A DNA stretch of 30,302 nucleotides, taken from NCBI GenBank assembly GCA_002435545.1, contig DJNB01000168.1:9030-39331 (forward strand). Reading direction: 5' to 3'. Origin of the DNA: Lachnoclostridium sp. UBA6475. GTDB taxonomy: Bacteria > Bacillota > Clostridia > Lachnospirales > Lachnospiraceae. A model generated the notes under the pieces. It was not told the origin of the DNA. It saw only the letters and a program-made list of their open reading frames with translations, and did no database searches. Shown here in pieces: positions 15,768 to 24,457 of the stretch. Each line of letters opens with the position of its first letter. Position 1 is the stretch's first letter. A program made the position numbers and the translations under genes.

Positions 15768-17483
15768 TTACCTGTTTTGCAGCGGTAATTTCAAAACAAT
15801 CTCACAATATTCCCCTTCTACACTGTGAATCTCAAAGACGTCATCCGTTTTATAATAGTAACGGATTCGCTCTATGGTTCCCTGAAATCCAAAACTGCGG
15901 CTGTCTTTGCCGGAAAACAAAAGTTCCCGCTGGTGGGCAGACATGCCGATTCCATTGTCGTAAACGCTAAGAAGCAAAAAATCTTCCCGGCGTTTTACGG
16001 TGACACGGATAACCCCATGTTCGCCCTTTGGACGAATTCCGTGATAAATGGAATTTTCTACCAGTGGCTGCAGGATCAGACGGGGAACGCGAATCGAGGA
16101 AACCCCATCCTCAATGTCGTATTCATCGGTAAAAATGTCTTCAAAACGTGTTCGCTGCAGTGTGAGATAACTCTTTACAATTTCTATTTCTTCTCCCAGA
16201 GACAAGTCGGTGCTTCCTTTGCTCAAAAAGCGCCGGTAAAAATTTCCGAGAGTTTCTAACATATTGTATACCTCGTCCGTTCGGTTTTCTAAAGCCATAT
16301 AACGGATCATGTCTAAGGTGTTGTACAAAAAGTGTGGTTTCATTTGTTCCTGAAGGGCATCCAATTCTGCCATCCGAAGAGTTTTTTCTTTTTGCAGAAG
16401 TGCTTCGATCAATTGGTTGATCTCGATCAGCATGGCATTGTAACTGTTTTTCAAAAGTCCGATCTCGTCATTATTTACGTTCATGCTGACGCGGTGCAGC
16501 CATCCGTTCTGCACCTCCGCCATACTGTCAACCAGCCGCTGGATCGGATAAGTGACATTTCTGGCAATATAAGTATTGATCAGCCACATAAAAGCAAGGA
16601 GGATAAAAGCCCCGATGATCAATGCGGCCAACAGTTTGGATGGAAGACCGTCTAAAATCCGTACTTCCAGGCTGGAAGCAAGGAGAAAATGCGAGTCGGC
16701 AAGTTTGTCGCATGTAAATATTTTCTTGGAAAATAGTTTGTCATCCGCCGTACGTGTGTTTTGAAGCAGAGTATCTGCTGTCAGGGAAGCAAACGGTTTT
16801 TCGCTGTCGCGGCAGATCAGGCGGCCGGACGTATCGTAGAGGGCAAAATGACTCGTCTCCCCGGAAAGTCCTTCATATACCTGCTCGAAAAAGCGGCTTG
16901 GCAGGTTGATCGCAAGGATGCCGATCGGTTTCTGGGTATTGAGGTCGTTGATGACACGGACAAAAGACACCATTTCGCCGATGTTTGAACGAAAGGCATC
17001 GCGTGTTCCGGCTTTGATGACATAGTTGCCCTTTTTCGCCATCACTTCATCCAGCCATTCGGTTTCGAAAATTTTGCCGGTATTGACATAGGTAATGCCC
17101 GGACCGGTATTGATATACTGGCCGTCCATACGCAGAACCACGACATTGCAGGAAAGGTTAAACGTGTTCAGAATGTCGTGGATCTCCTGTATGGCATTTC
17201 GTGTATGTGCGGTCGAATTTTCGGTCGAACCAAGAAAGGTAAGTACGCCGCTGCGCAGCATCGTAAGCCGGCTGATACTGTTGACGGATTTCATGGTGCC
17301 TTCCAGATTGTTGGAAATCGCAATCCGGTTGTTGTTCTCTTTGTCGCGGATGGACTGCTGCATTTGATTTTCCAGAATCAGGTAAAAGATGCCGGAACAG
17401 AACAAAATGCACAGAGCCATCGTACAAAGAAATAACATCTGAATTTTTTTCCGCAGCCCCAATGACAAAAAACGTTTCTTCAT
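15768..17483 (-). CDS. YesM-type sensor histidine kinase
   Basis: The 571-residue membrane kinase has a short N-terminus, a first membrane segment (about 14-36, LFLCTMALCILFCSGIFYLI), an extracellular sensor of about 230 residues, and a second membrane segment (about 275-298). Then come HAMP (NVTYPIQRLVDSMAEVQNGWL), a coiled linker, the His_kinase domain with H384 (MKPHFLYNTLDMIRY), and an ATPase domain with LILQPLVENSIYHGI (N box) and VYDNGIGM (G box). It belongs to the LytS/YesM class that pairs with AraC-type response regulators such as the next gene. A sugar or a loaded binding protein is the presumed signal. A TATACT -10-like sequence (minus strand, 17544-17549) may give it extra transcription. 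Confidence 0.95.
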   Translation of the reverse strand: MKKRFLSLGLRKKIQMLFLCTMALCILFCSGIFYLILENQMQQSIRDKENNNRIAISNNLEGTMKSVNSISRLTMLRSGVLTFLGSTENSTAHTRNAIQEIHDILNTFNLSCNVVVLRMDGQYINTGPGITYVNTGKIFETEWLDEVMAKKGNYVIKAGTRDAFRSNIGEMVSFVRVINDLNTQKPIGILAINLPSRFFEQVYEGLSGETSHFALYDTSGRLICRDSEKPFASLTADTLLQNTRTADDKLFSKKIFTCDKLADSHFLLASSLEVRILDGLPSKLLAALIIGAFILLAFMWLINTYIARNVTYPIQRLVDSMAEVQNGWLHRVSMNVNNDEIGLLKNSYNAMLIEINQLIEALLQKEKTLRMAELDALQEQMKPHFLYNTLDMIRYMALENRTDEVYNMLETLGNFYRRFLSKGSTDLSLGEEIEIVKSYLTLQRTRFEDIFTDEYDIEDGVSSIRVPRLILQPLVENSIYHGIRPKGEHGVIRVTVKRREDFLLLSVYDNGIGMSAHQRELLFSGKDSRSFGFQGTIERIRYYYKTDDVFEIHSVEGEYCEIVLKLPLQNR

Positions 17484-17555
17484 ATCGTGCTATATCCCCC
17501 AAAAAAGTATTGCAATAACAGAAAAGTTATATGCTTTGGTTATAGTATAACACAT

Positions 17556-18380
17556 TTATCCTTTAATTGCACCTGCCATTAAACTTTCTTGTATTTTTTT
17601 ACTCATAAAACAATAAATGATGAGTGTCGGGAACGTGGCGATGACAAGAGCAGCGCCGATCGGCCCCCATTTGGTCGTGTACGCACCGGAAAGTGCCTGG
17701 ATACCGACGGACAACGTACGGTATTTGCTGTCACTGATAAAGATAACGGCAAACATAAGCTCATTCCACGCTTGTAGAAAGGTAAAAATGCCAATGGTGG
17801 AAAGTGCCGGTTTCATGAGCGGCACAACGACACGAAAAAAGATTCCGTACACGCCGCAGCCATCGATACAGGCGGCTTCCTCAAGTTCGCGCGGAATGTT
17901 TTCAATGAAACTCTGGCAGATCATGATCGCCATTGCGAGGGCAAAGGCGGTATACGGGATGATCAGTGCCTGATACGAGTTCGTCATCTTTAACTCGCGT
18001 AAGATGATGAAAATCGGCAGGATCGCCGCGTGGATCGGCACCGTTAGACCGAGCATAAAAATGCTGTTGACAAGTCTGCGGCCGCGCCATTCCATGCGGG
18101 AGAGCGCATAGGTCGCCATCAGGGAAAAGATGACAGTCAATGCGATCGTTGCAAAGGTGACGATTGCACTGTTGGCAAAGTAAAGTGCCATATTTCCCGT
18201 GTCGAGGGCCTCGGAGTAGTTGCTCCACAGCCATTCTTTGGGCAGGCCGATGATGTTGTCGCCAAAGATCTCTTTATTGGTTTTTAGGGAAAAGGTAAAC
18301 ATCCAATACAGCGGAAACAGGTTTACCAAAGCCCAGAGTGACAGTAAGAGGTACATTACGCTTGTTTTTACTTTTTTCAT
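17556..18380 (-). CDS. carbohydrate ABC transporter permease, MalG type
   Basis: This is an integral membrane permease of the CUT1 sugar transporter class, 274 residues with six predicted membrane helices. The ATPase-contact loop EAA motif is clear: PRELEEAACIDGCGVYGIFFRVVVPLMKP. It starts at the base directly after the stop codon of the MalF-type gene (TAA then ATG), with its ribosome binding site GGAGGTGG inside that gene, so the two are translationally linked. It ends in KKIQESLMAGAIKG, typical of MalG types. No ATPase gene is present, so a shared MsmX/UgpC-like ATPase encoded elsewhere is expected. Confidence 0.95.
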   Translation of the reverse strand: MKKVKTSVMYLLLSLWALVNLFPLYWMFTFSLKTNKEIFGDNIIGLPKEWLWSNYSEALDTGNMALYFANSAIVTFATIALTVIFSLMATYALSRMEWRGRRLVNSIFMLGLTVPIHAAILPIFIILRELKMTNSYQALIIPYTAFALAMAIMICQSFIENIPRELEEAACIDGCGVYGIFFRVVVPLMKPALSTIGIFTFLQAWNELMFAVIFISDSKYRTLSVGIQALSGAYTTKWGPIGAALVIATFPTLIIYCFMSKKIQESLMAGAIKG

Positions 18381-19262
18381 TTAGTCCACCTCCGTTCGGA
18401 AACAGCGTTTGATCAGTATCGCAAAGAAGAAGCACAGGAAAATGATAAACATCGCGATGGAGCTTCCAAGTCCGTACCGGCTTCGGTCGAAGATCATGTT
18501 GATCATCAAGGTACTCGGTACTTCACTTGCGTGAGCCGGGCCGCCGCCGGTCAATACATAGATCAGGTCAAAGGCTTTCAGAGAGCCGGTTACGGCAAAG
18601 ATCACGCACATACGCAAAACCGGTTTGATCATCGGAATCGTGATATAGCGTGATAACTGGTGGTCGCTGGCGCCGTCAATCTTGGCAGCTTCGCGGATGT
18701 CCGGCGACAGGCTTTTGATGCCGGCGTACATGAGGAGCATGTGGTAGCCAACGTACTGCCAGAGCATCGGGATAAAGCAGGCGGCAAGGGCGTATTTCTG
18801 GTCGCCGAGCCACGTTTTGCACCAGGTATCCAGTCCGACGGCACGTAAAAAGGAATTGACGATACCGTATTGCGGATTGTATATTTTCATCCACAATTGT
18901 CCGATGACGGTTGTGGATAACAGTACCGGAATAAAGAATACAGCGACAAAAAAACGTTCGCCCTTGATGCCCTTTGCCAAAGTCAGAGCCAAAAGCAGGG
19001 CGAGGGGAAGCTGTAAAAATACGGAAAGTCCGGCAAAGATAAAGGCGTTTCGCACGGTAGGACCGAAGCCGAGACTTTTTTCTGTAAATAATTCGATGTA
19101 GTTTTGTATACCAACAAATGTGCCGGAAGTGATGCCGTCCCAGTCTAAGAGACTATAATATCCGGACATAAAGATGGGTAAGATGATGATAGCCAAAAAC
19201 AGCAATGCCGCGGGAAAGAGAAAGACGAAGATTGCTGTTTTGTTTTTTCTTACTTTATCCAT
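18381..19262 (-). CDS. carbohydrate ABC transporter permease, MalF type
   Basis: This 293-residue CUT1 permease pairs with the MalG-type protein. It has six membrane helices, starting with FLFPAALLFLAIIILPIFMSGYYSL. The EAA loop reads SPDIREAAKIDGASDHQLSRYITIPMIKP, and LTGGGPAHASEVPSTLMINMIF is typical of this family. I chose the ATG at 19262 because AAGGAGG lies right before it; a longer frame to 19355 runs through the intercistronic hairpin. Substrate is inferred from the neighbours to be xylo- or arabinoxylo-oligosaccharides. Confidence 0.95.
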   Translation of the reverse strand: MDKVRKNKTAIFVFLFPAALLFLAIIILPIFMSGYYSLLDWDGITSGTFVGIQNYIELFTEKSLGFGPTVRNAFIFAGLSVFLQLPLALLLALTLAKGIKGERFFVAVFFIPVLLSTTVIGQLWMKIYNPQYGIVNSFLRAVGLDTWCKTWLGDQKYALAACFIPMLWQYVGYHMLLMYAGIKSLSPDIREAAKIDGASDHQLSRYITIPMIKPVLRMCVIFAVTGSLKAFDLIYVLTGGGPAHASEVPSTLMINMIFDRSRYGLGSSIAMFIIFLCFFFAILIKRCFRTEVD

Positions 19263-19294
19263 GAAATCCTCCTTAAAAATGGTTAGAGCGACGA

Positions 19295-19343
19295 CCGGGC
19301 GGCTCCCGGACTGCAGAACTTCTGCTGTCTGGGAGCCGCCCGG
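19295..19343 (-). terminator. large intercistronic hairpin between binding-protein and permease genes
   Basis: CCGGGCGGCTCCC (19295-19307) pairs perfectly with GGGAGCCGCCCGG (19331-19343), and the loop side holds a further CTGCAG/CTGC pairing. On the minus transcript it follows the binding-protein stop by 47 bases. No T-run follows directly. It is best read as a 3' stabiliser or partial attenuator that gives more binding protein than permease, as known for malE-malF-like operons. Confidence 0.75.
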
Positions 19344-19389
19344 ATCAAACCCCATTCACAAAATCAAAGTGTGATTATTTTTGCTGTGA

Positions 19390-20676
19390 CTATTTTTTAC
19401 TTAACTGTTTATCCATACCGGCAGCAAAATCCTCCGGTTTCAGATCGCCTGCAAAGAGGGACTGAAGGAGCGTCAGATATTCTCCGGCATCGTCGGAAGA
19501 CATCAAAGTATCAAACCACAGAGTATAGGAAGTTGCTTTTCCGGCAATATCAGCTACCTGCTGTGTTAAGGCAGGGACGGAAGAAGCGTCATAGTCAACG
19601 GTCCATGCCGGAATGCCGGCACCGCTTAAGTACGCATATTTGGAAACTCCTCTTGTGATCTCAAACGCAGCTGCCGCAGCAAGATCTTTGTTTTTCGTAT
19701 CTGCGGACACCATCAAGGTATCGGAACCGCCGCCCATGAAGTCGGTTACACTTGCATTTTCGCTGTTGACAACAGGAATTGGTGCAACGGAGAAATTGTC
19801 AGGCTTCTCAGCATCGGTCACGATGGAACCACCCATCCAGCTTCCGGTGAAGTACATCGGAACCTGTTCTGCATAGAAAGAAGCGCTTGCTTCATCATTG
19901 GAAAGACCGGTTGCGCCGTCGATGAAAGCGCCCATGTCAACCAATTCTTTGATGCAGTTAGCGGCTTTTACAAAATCCGGGTCGTTGTAGGACTGTCCCT
20001 GCTTCGTCAGTGCTTTGGTAACTTTGTCTGCACCGGCAGATTTGAGTGCCAGTCCATCGTGCAGCATCGCGAGTACCCATGTATCTTTTACGCTGGTTCC
20101 GATCGGTTTGATGCCTGCGTCGATAAATTTCTTGCAGACCGCTTTGAATTCATCCCATGTAGCCGGTACTTCAACGCCCTGTTTTTTGAACATTTCTTTG
20201 TTGTACCACATTACGGAAACCGGTGTACAAGTTACGGAACCATACAATTTGCCATCGTAGATATCGTTGGCAAGAGCGGTTTTGCTGATTTCTTTTTCGT
20301 AATTTTTGTAATAGTCATCCAGGCACATCACTTTTCCGGAAGATACGAAAGACTCGGAAAATCCGCCTGCCCACGTAAAGAAGATATCCGGAAGTTCATT
20401 GGCAGCGACGGCCGCCTTGATCTTCGTCTTATAGGATTCATTTTCGAATGTCTCCATATTGATCTTTACACCGGGATGATTTTTCTCAAACTCCTCGATT
20501 GCCTGAAGATACGGTTTGTGGAAAGAGTCGCTTTCCGTAGCGATCGTCCACATGGTCAGGGTTGTCTCAGCCCCTGATGAGCTGCCTTCCTCTGAACTGC
20601 TGCCGCAGCCGGTCAACGCTGACACGGCCATAACGACAGATAAAGCCAGAGGAAGAATCCGTTTTTTAAGTAACAT
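19390..20676 (-). CDS. sugar ABC transporter substrate-binding lipoprotein
   Basis: The 428-residue protein is a family 1 extracellular solute-binding protein. It has a lipoprotein signal peptide with lipobox LTGC (lipid-bearing C24), a Ser/Gly/Glu-rich tether, then the two-lobed binding domain with EEFEKNHPGVKINMETFENESYKTKI, PDIFFTWAGGF, VPATWDEFKAVCKKFIDAGI and FTGSWMGGS. It would capture oligosaccharides at the cell surface for the two permeases. The ATG at 20676 follows AAGGAGGG; the longer frame to 20712 has none. It is the first gene of the six-gene operon and has its own promoter and short leader. Confidence 0.95.
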   Translation of the reverse strand: MLLKKRILPLALSVVMAVSALTGCGSSSEEGSSSGAETTLTMWTIATESDSFHKPYLQAIEEFEKNHPGVKINMETFENESYKTKIKAAVAANELPDIFFTWAGGFSESFVSSGKVMCLDDYYKNYEKEISKTALANDIYDGKLYGSVTCTPVSVMWYNKEMFKKQGVEVPATWDEFKAVCKKFIDAGIKPIGTSVKDTWVLAMLHDGLALKSAGADKVTKALTKQGQSYNDPDFVKAANCIKELVDMGAFIDGATGLSNDEASASFYAEQVPMYFTGSWMGGSIVTDAEKPDNFSVAPIPVVNSENASVTDFMGGGSDTLMVSADTKNKDLAAAAAFEITRGVSKYAYLSGAGIPAWTVDYDASSVPALTQQVADIAGKATSYTLWFDTLMSSDDAGEYLTLLQSLFAGDLKPEDFAAGMDKQLSKK

Positions 20677-20710
20677 AAAAAACCCTCCTTGTTCAAATAA
20701 TGATATAGCC

Positions 20711-20739
20711 ATTATAAGGAAAATGCAATCGAATTTGAA
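20711..20739 (-). promoter_or_regulatory. promoter of the sugar transport operon
   Basis: On the minus strand TTCAAA (20734-20739) and TATAAT (20711-20716) are 17 bases apart, 34 bases before the start codon. AT-rich sequence upstream (20740-20780) leaves room for an activator such as the operon's own AraC-type response regulator. Confidence 0.65.
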
Positions 20740-20780
20740 CGGATTAATTTTACTTTAAGGGGTAAAATTTTTACTTTTGT

Positions 20781-20822
20781 AAAAAAATCCCCTGCCGCAT
20801 TGCATGTAATACAGCAGAGGAA
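20781..20822 (-). terminator. terminator of the GH10 xylanase gene
   Basis: On the minus strand CCTCTGC...G pairs with C..GGCAGGGG around a loop containing ACATGCAATG, followed by seven T. It lies 30 bases after the stop codon and just upstream of the transport operon promoter. Confidence 0.8.
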
Positions 20823-20851
20823 TTTTGTGGTAACCATTCGGTTACTTCTTA

Positions 20852-22384
20852 TCAGCCCATCGATTTTGCAGCGTTGATAAATTCATAGAAAGAAGCTTTC
20901 GGATCCGTGATTCCGGTGTCAAAAAGCAATGGGGAGCAGGAGGAGCGCCAGGAGATCGTGTCGTACAATCCCCACAACGTGATGCCGGTTACCCCTTTCG
21001 GATTGACATTTTTATCGCGGTTACGGTTTTTCTCCAGAATCGTCTTCATCAACTGGCCGACGTATTTGGCCTGGTCGGCATTTGTCTCATTTTCGTCGGC
21101 ATAAGAATAACTTGCAGAAGAACCTTCGGTATCGTAGTTGATCGTTACGTCAAGTTCTGTGATCTGGACTTCATAGCCGGCTGCGAGGAATTTTTCCAAT
21201 GCAGCGCCGTAAAGTTCGATCGTAGGCACTTTGATATCGACGTGGCTCTGCATACCGATGCCGCGGCAGATTTTTTCCGGTTCGTCTTTGTTGATAAATT
21301 CAACGAGGTTGAGCGTCTGCTGGATGCCAAAGTAGGTATTGTAGTCATTGTAGAATAAGGTCACCTTATCCTGAACATCATAGGTCTTTAACATTCCGTA
21401 GGCGAGTTCAAAGGCTTTCTTTACATAACTTGGAGAATCGCCGCTGTTTTTGTAAATGTTTGTCCAGGTTCGCGCAAAACTCTGGCGGTGCAGGTATTCA
21501 TTTACGACATCCCACGCATAAACGATACTTCCGGCAGAGCCGGTAAGTTCTTTTTCTTTGTCCATCACATGCGCCATCACATTGTGGATGTAGAAATCTT
21601 CGCGGGCATCCATCGTCTCTACGTTGGTATCTTTGTTATCTTCGTATTTGTCGGAGAAGAACCAGCCCGGTGTCTGGCTGTGCCATACCAGGGTGTGGGC
21701 GCGCATCTTCAATCCGTTTTTCGCAGCAACTTCGAGTGCGCCGTCCACTTCACGGAAATTCAGAGAAGGCACGGTGCTTTCTTTGTAATTTTCCGGAATG
21801 TAGTAACCTTTTGCTTTTGCCTCGGCGACGGTCATCGTCGTAGGACGGGAACCGAGGATATTGTCCGGTTTCATCTCGTTTTCGAGGGTAAAACTGTTGA
21901 ACTGATTCTTTACAAAATTCAATGTTTTCTCGTTCTGAAGTTCCCGTTTATAGGCGGCACTTCCGTAATTCAGGCAGGTTCCCATATATGGGATCTGGCT
22001 TTCATAGGTTTTCAGGATACTTGGCAGATTTGTGACAACTTTTGGCTTAACCTTCACTTTGCAGGAAAGCTTAAATGTCTTTTTGCCCTTTTTTACTTTG
22101 CAGCTGATTTTTGCGGATCCATTTCCAACGGCTTTCACTTTGCAGGAAGTTTTTTTCTTTTTCGTGATCCTGCAGACAGTTTTGTCCGAAGAAGACCAGG
22201 TAACTTTGCCTTTTCCGGCCTTTTTTAAGCGGATTGTCGCGGATTTGTCGCGAACCAGTGTCAGTTTCTTTTTTGACAGCACAGGCTTCTTTACTTTAGC
22301 GGCATCGACGGAATTTGGCGCCAGAATCGACGCACAGAGCGTAAATGCCAGAAGCAGGGCTGTCCCTTTCTTCGTTTTGATCAT
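20852..22384 (-). CDS. secreted GH10 endo-1,4-beta-xylanase with N-terminal Ig-like module
   Basis: The 510-residue enzyme cuts the xylan backbone outside the cell. A signal peptide (1-28, ending SVDAA) is followed by a very Lys-rich Ig-like module (about 30-117; VTWSSSDKTVCRIT and KVKAVGNGSAKISCKV are Big_2 hallmarks). The GH10 barrel (about 120-507) has FNSFTLENEMKPDNI, MRAHTLVWHSQTPGWFF, the acid/base E296 (AWDVVNEYL), FYNDYNT, GIGMQSHVDI, the nucleophile E410 (VQITELDV) and GVTGITLWGLYD. It carries no CBM and no sortase or S-layer anchor. Its promoter is minus-strand TTGTTT-17-TATAAT in the region shared with thiT. Confidence 0.97.
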   Translation of the reverse strand: MIKTKKGTALLLAFTLCASILAPNSVDAAKVKKPVLSKKKLTLVRDKSATIRLKKAGKGKVTWSSSDKTVCRITKKKKTSCKVKAVGNGSAKISCKVKKGKKTFKLSCKVKVKPKVVTNLPSILKTYESQIPYMGTCLNYGSAAYKRELQNEKTLNFVKNQFNSFTLENEMKPDNILGSRPTTMTVAEAKAKGYYIPENYKESTVPSLNFREVDGALEVAAKNGLKMRAHTLVWHSQTPGWFFSDKYEDNKDTNVETMDAREDFYIHNVMAHVMDKEKELTGSAGSIVYAWDVVNEYLHRQSFARTWTNIYKNSGDSPSYVKKAFELAYGMLKTYDVQDKVTLFYNDYNTYFGIQQTLNLVEFINKDEPEKICRGIGMQSHVDIKVPTIELYGAALEKFLAAGYEVQITELDVTINYDTEGSSASYSYADENETNADQAKYVGQLMKTILEKNRNRDKNVNPKGVTGITLWGLYDTISWRSSCSPLLFDTGITDPKASFYEFINAAKSMG

Positions 22385-22417
22385 AATTTAATACCTCCAA
22401 TAAGTAACTTTTTCTCA

Positions 22418-22446
22418 ATTATAGCGAAAAACTATGGAAAAAACAA
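22418..22446 (-). promoter_or_regulatory. promoter of the GH10 xylanase gene
   Basis: On the minus strand TTGTTT (22441-22446) and TATAAT (22418-22423) are 17 bases apart, 34 bases before the ATG with its GGAGG site. A plus-strand TATACT (about 22459) for thiT lies right behind it, so the two promoters are back to back. The 116-base gap holds no TPP riboswitch. Confidence 0.65.
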
Positions 22447-22500
22447 GTAAAATAAGATATACTTTATAGAAAATAAAAATTCAGGAAAGAGAGAAAAAAG

Positions 22501-23034
22501 ATGAATCAGAGAGTAAAACAATTGACGTTTTGTGCGCTTTGTATTGCGCTTGGTGTAGTAACTTCTTATATTAAATTTGCGTCTCTTCCCTTTGGGGGAT
22601 CGATCACGCTGTTTAGTATGCTGTTTGTGGCGCTGCCCGGATATTTATATGGTGTTCGGACAGGTGTTATAACAGGTGTCGCTTATGGAATCCTGCAATT
22701 TTTGATTGAACCGTATGTCGCAGCACCGATCCAGATTCTTCTGGATTATCCGCTGGCATTTGGGGCGCTGGGACTGAGCGGCTTATTCCGTACAAAGAAA
22801 TACGGATTCACGGCAGGGTATCTGCTGGGAGTTTTTGGAAGATATGTGTTTCACGTGATATCCGGTTATGTATTTTTTGCCGCGTATGCACCAGAGGGGA
22901 TGAACCCGCTTATCTACACGCTGGGGTACAATCTCACCTATCTGGTGCCGGAAGCAGTAGCGACCGTTATCGTGATTTCGATTCCTGCGGTCCGCAAAGC
23001 ACTGCGATCTGCTCTTCCATCTCCGAATCACTGA
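22501..23034 (+). CDS. thiT: ECF transporter S component for thiamine
   Basis: ThiT is the substrate-binding membrane subunit of an energy-coupling-factor vitamin transporter; the shared EcfA/EcfT module is encoded elsewhere. The 177-residue protein has six hydrophobic segments and the ThiT signatures: GGSITLFSMLFVALPGYLYG, YGILQFLIEP, QILLDYPLAFGALGLSGLF, and HVISGYVFFAAYAPEGMNP followed by GYNLTYLVPE, where His, Tyr and Asn line the thiamine pocket in known structures. The leader is too short for a TPP riboswitch, which is often found before thiT. The last 68 bases overlap, in convergent orientation, the end of the next gene. Confidence 0.93.
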   Translation: MNQRVKQLTFCALCIALGVVTSYIKFASLPFGGSITLFSMLFVALPGYLYGVRTGVITGVAYGILQFLIEPYVAAPIQILLDYPLAFGALGLSGLFRTKKYGFTAGYLLGVFGRYVFHVISGYVFFAAYAPEGMNPLIYTLGYNLTYLVPEAVATVIVISIPAVRKALRSALPSPNH

Positions 23035-24352
23035 TCATCGTTACACGGCCATTGTCAAACTGTTCGGTAACCCATTCGTACAATTTTGTTACGAGTGGGT
23101 CTTTTTTTGTATATTCTTTTTCACTGCGGCGTGAATACGAATGATTCAGCCAAAATACGATGCCGGCTGTGCCGGAAGTGCTTGTGATCGATACTTTTGG
23201 CGGCCGGTTTAAGATGCTTTCGGTATCAAAAATATTGTAAATTTCCGGATTTTTCATCAGTCCGTCGGCGTGGATACCGGCACGCGTGAGGTTGAAGTTC
23301 TGTCCGGCAAATGGTGTCATCGGTGGGATCGGATACTTTGTATCGTTTTCAATATATCGCGCAATCTCGGTGATGTACTCCGGGTGCATGCCATTCATCG
23401 AACCGCGCAGGGAAGCATATTCAAAGATCATTGCTTCGACCGGCACATTTCCGGTGCGTTCGCCGATGCCAAGCAGTGAGCAGTTGACGGCACTTGCGCC
23501 GTACATCCAGGCGGTTGTGGCATTGACAACGCCTTTGTAGAAGTCATTGTGGCCGTGCCATTCGATCATATCCGAAGGCACGCCGGCGTAGTGCTGTAAT
23601 CCGTAAATAATGCCGGATACACTTCGAGGTAGTGCAACGCCGGGATAAGGGACACCGAGGCCAAGGGTGTCGCAGGCGCGGATCTTGATTGGAACGCCGC
23701 TTTCGCGTGATATTTCCATCAGACGGCTGGCAAATGGTACGACGAAACCATAATAATCAGCGCGTGTAATGTCTTCAAAATGGCAGCGTGGGCGAAGACC
23801 GGCTTCGATACAGTCGCTGACGATGCCAATGTATTTGTCGAGAGCTTCCTTTCGGGTAAGTCCCATTTTATGGAAAATATGATAATCCGAGCAGCTGACA
23901 AGCACGCCGGTTTCTTTTACTCCGATCGAGCGCACCAGCTCAAAATCTTTTTTCGAAGCACGGATCCAAGTCGTAATTTCCGGAAAATTGTAGCCAAGCT
24001 CCATGCATTTTTCCAGCGCGTCGCGGTCTTTTTTTGAATAGACAAAAAATTCGGTCTGGCGGATCATGCCATTGTCGCCGCCCAGCTTGTGCAGCAGTTT
24101 GTACAGATGAACCATCTGCTCTGTCGTATACGGTGTGCGCGACTGCTGGCCATCGCGGAATGTCGTGTCGGTGATAAAAATGTCGTCGGGCATATTCTGC
24201 GGCACGCGGCGGTAGTTAAACGCGATCTTTGGCGTCTCATTATAAGGAAACATTTCGTGAAATAACGCAGGTTCTTTTACATCCTGAAGTTCATATGAAT
24301 ACGGATCCTGCTCAAGTAAATTGGTTTTTTGGCTTAAATTGATATCTGGCAT
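22967..24352 (-). CDS. DRE-TIM (HMGL-like) acyl-CoA condensing enzyme, probably Re-citrate synthase
   Basis: The 461-residue enzyme belongs to the isopropylmalate/homocitrate synthase superfamily. It shows DTTFRDGQQSRTPYT, ITRADYYGFVVPF, the metal-binding HGHNDFYKGVVNATTAW and GIGERTGNVPVEAM. From memory it most resembles the Re-citrate synthase of Clostridium kluyveri, which condenses acetyl-CoA and oxaloacetate to citrate for glutamate synthesis in anaerobes lacking the usual citrate synthase; many databases call such genes homocitrate or isopropylmalate synthase. The regulatory LeuA C-terminal domain is absent. The ATG at 24352 has GGAGGG seven bases upstream; a longer frame to 24373 does not. 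A LysR gene is divergent. The family is sure, the substrate probable. Confidence 0.85.
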   Translation of the reverse strand: MPDINLSQKTNLLEQDPYSYELQDVKEPALFHEMFPYNETPKIAFNYRRVPQNMPDDIFITDTTFRDGQQSRTPYTTEQMVHLYKLLHKLGGDNGMIRQTEFFVYSKKDRDALEKCMELGYNFPEITTWIRASKKDFELVRSIGVKETGVLVSCSDYHIFHKMGLTRKEALDKYIGIVSDCIEAGLRPRCHFEDITRADYYGFVVPFASRLMEISRESGVPIKIRACDTLGLGVPYPGVALPRSVSGIIYGLQHYAGVPSDMIEWHGHNDFYKGVVNATTAWMYGASAVNCSLLGIGERTGNVPVEAMIFEYASLRGSMNGMHPEYITEIARYIENDTKYPIPPMTPFAGQNFNLTRAGIHADGLMKNPEIYNIFDTESILNRPPKVSITSTSGTAGIVFWLNHSYSRRSEKEYTKKDPLVTKLYEWVTEQFDNGRVTMISDSEMEEQIAVLCGPQESKSR

Positions 24353-24413
24353 AATAACCCTCCTGTCTTGCAATCATTATAAAACAGGTGTATATTATAT
24401 GTAAAATAAATTA

Positions 24414-24434
24414 TTTTGATTATAATAATCGAAA
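24414..24434. promoter_or_regulatory. dyad in the shared promoter region, candidate LysR operator
   Basis: TTTTGATTATAATAATCGAA and the following A form a near-perfect dyad (GATTAT/ATAATC flanked by T-runs and A-runs) in the 105-base gap between the divergent condensing-enzyme and LysR genes. It has the T-N11-A form of LysR sites and contains TATAAT. Binding is inferred. Confidence 0.45.
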
Positions 24435-24457
24435 ATGTCGATAACAGAGGAGGCTCT

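Noticed and set aside
19263..19355. Longer MalF-type permease start
   Set aside because: The extension reads through the intercistronic hairpin, and the AAGGAGG lies only before the ATG at 19262.
21488..22228. Plus-strand frame of 246 codons
   Set aside because: It is opposite the GH10 xylanase, Phe-rich, and lacks any domain pattern.
22385..22500. TPP riboswitch before thiT
   Set aside because: The gap is only 116 bases, is AT-rich, holds two back-to-back promoters, and lacks the CTGAGA and ACCTGA-type conserved segments.
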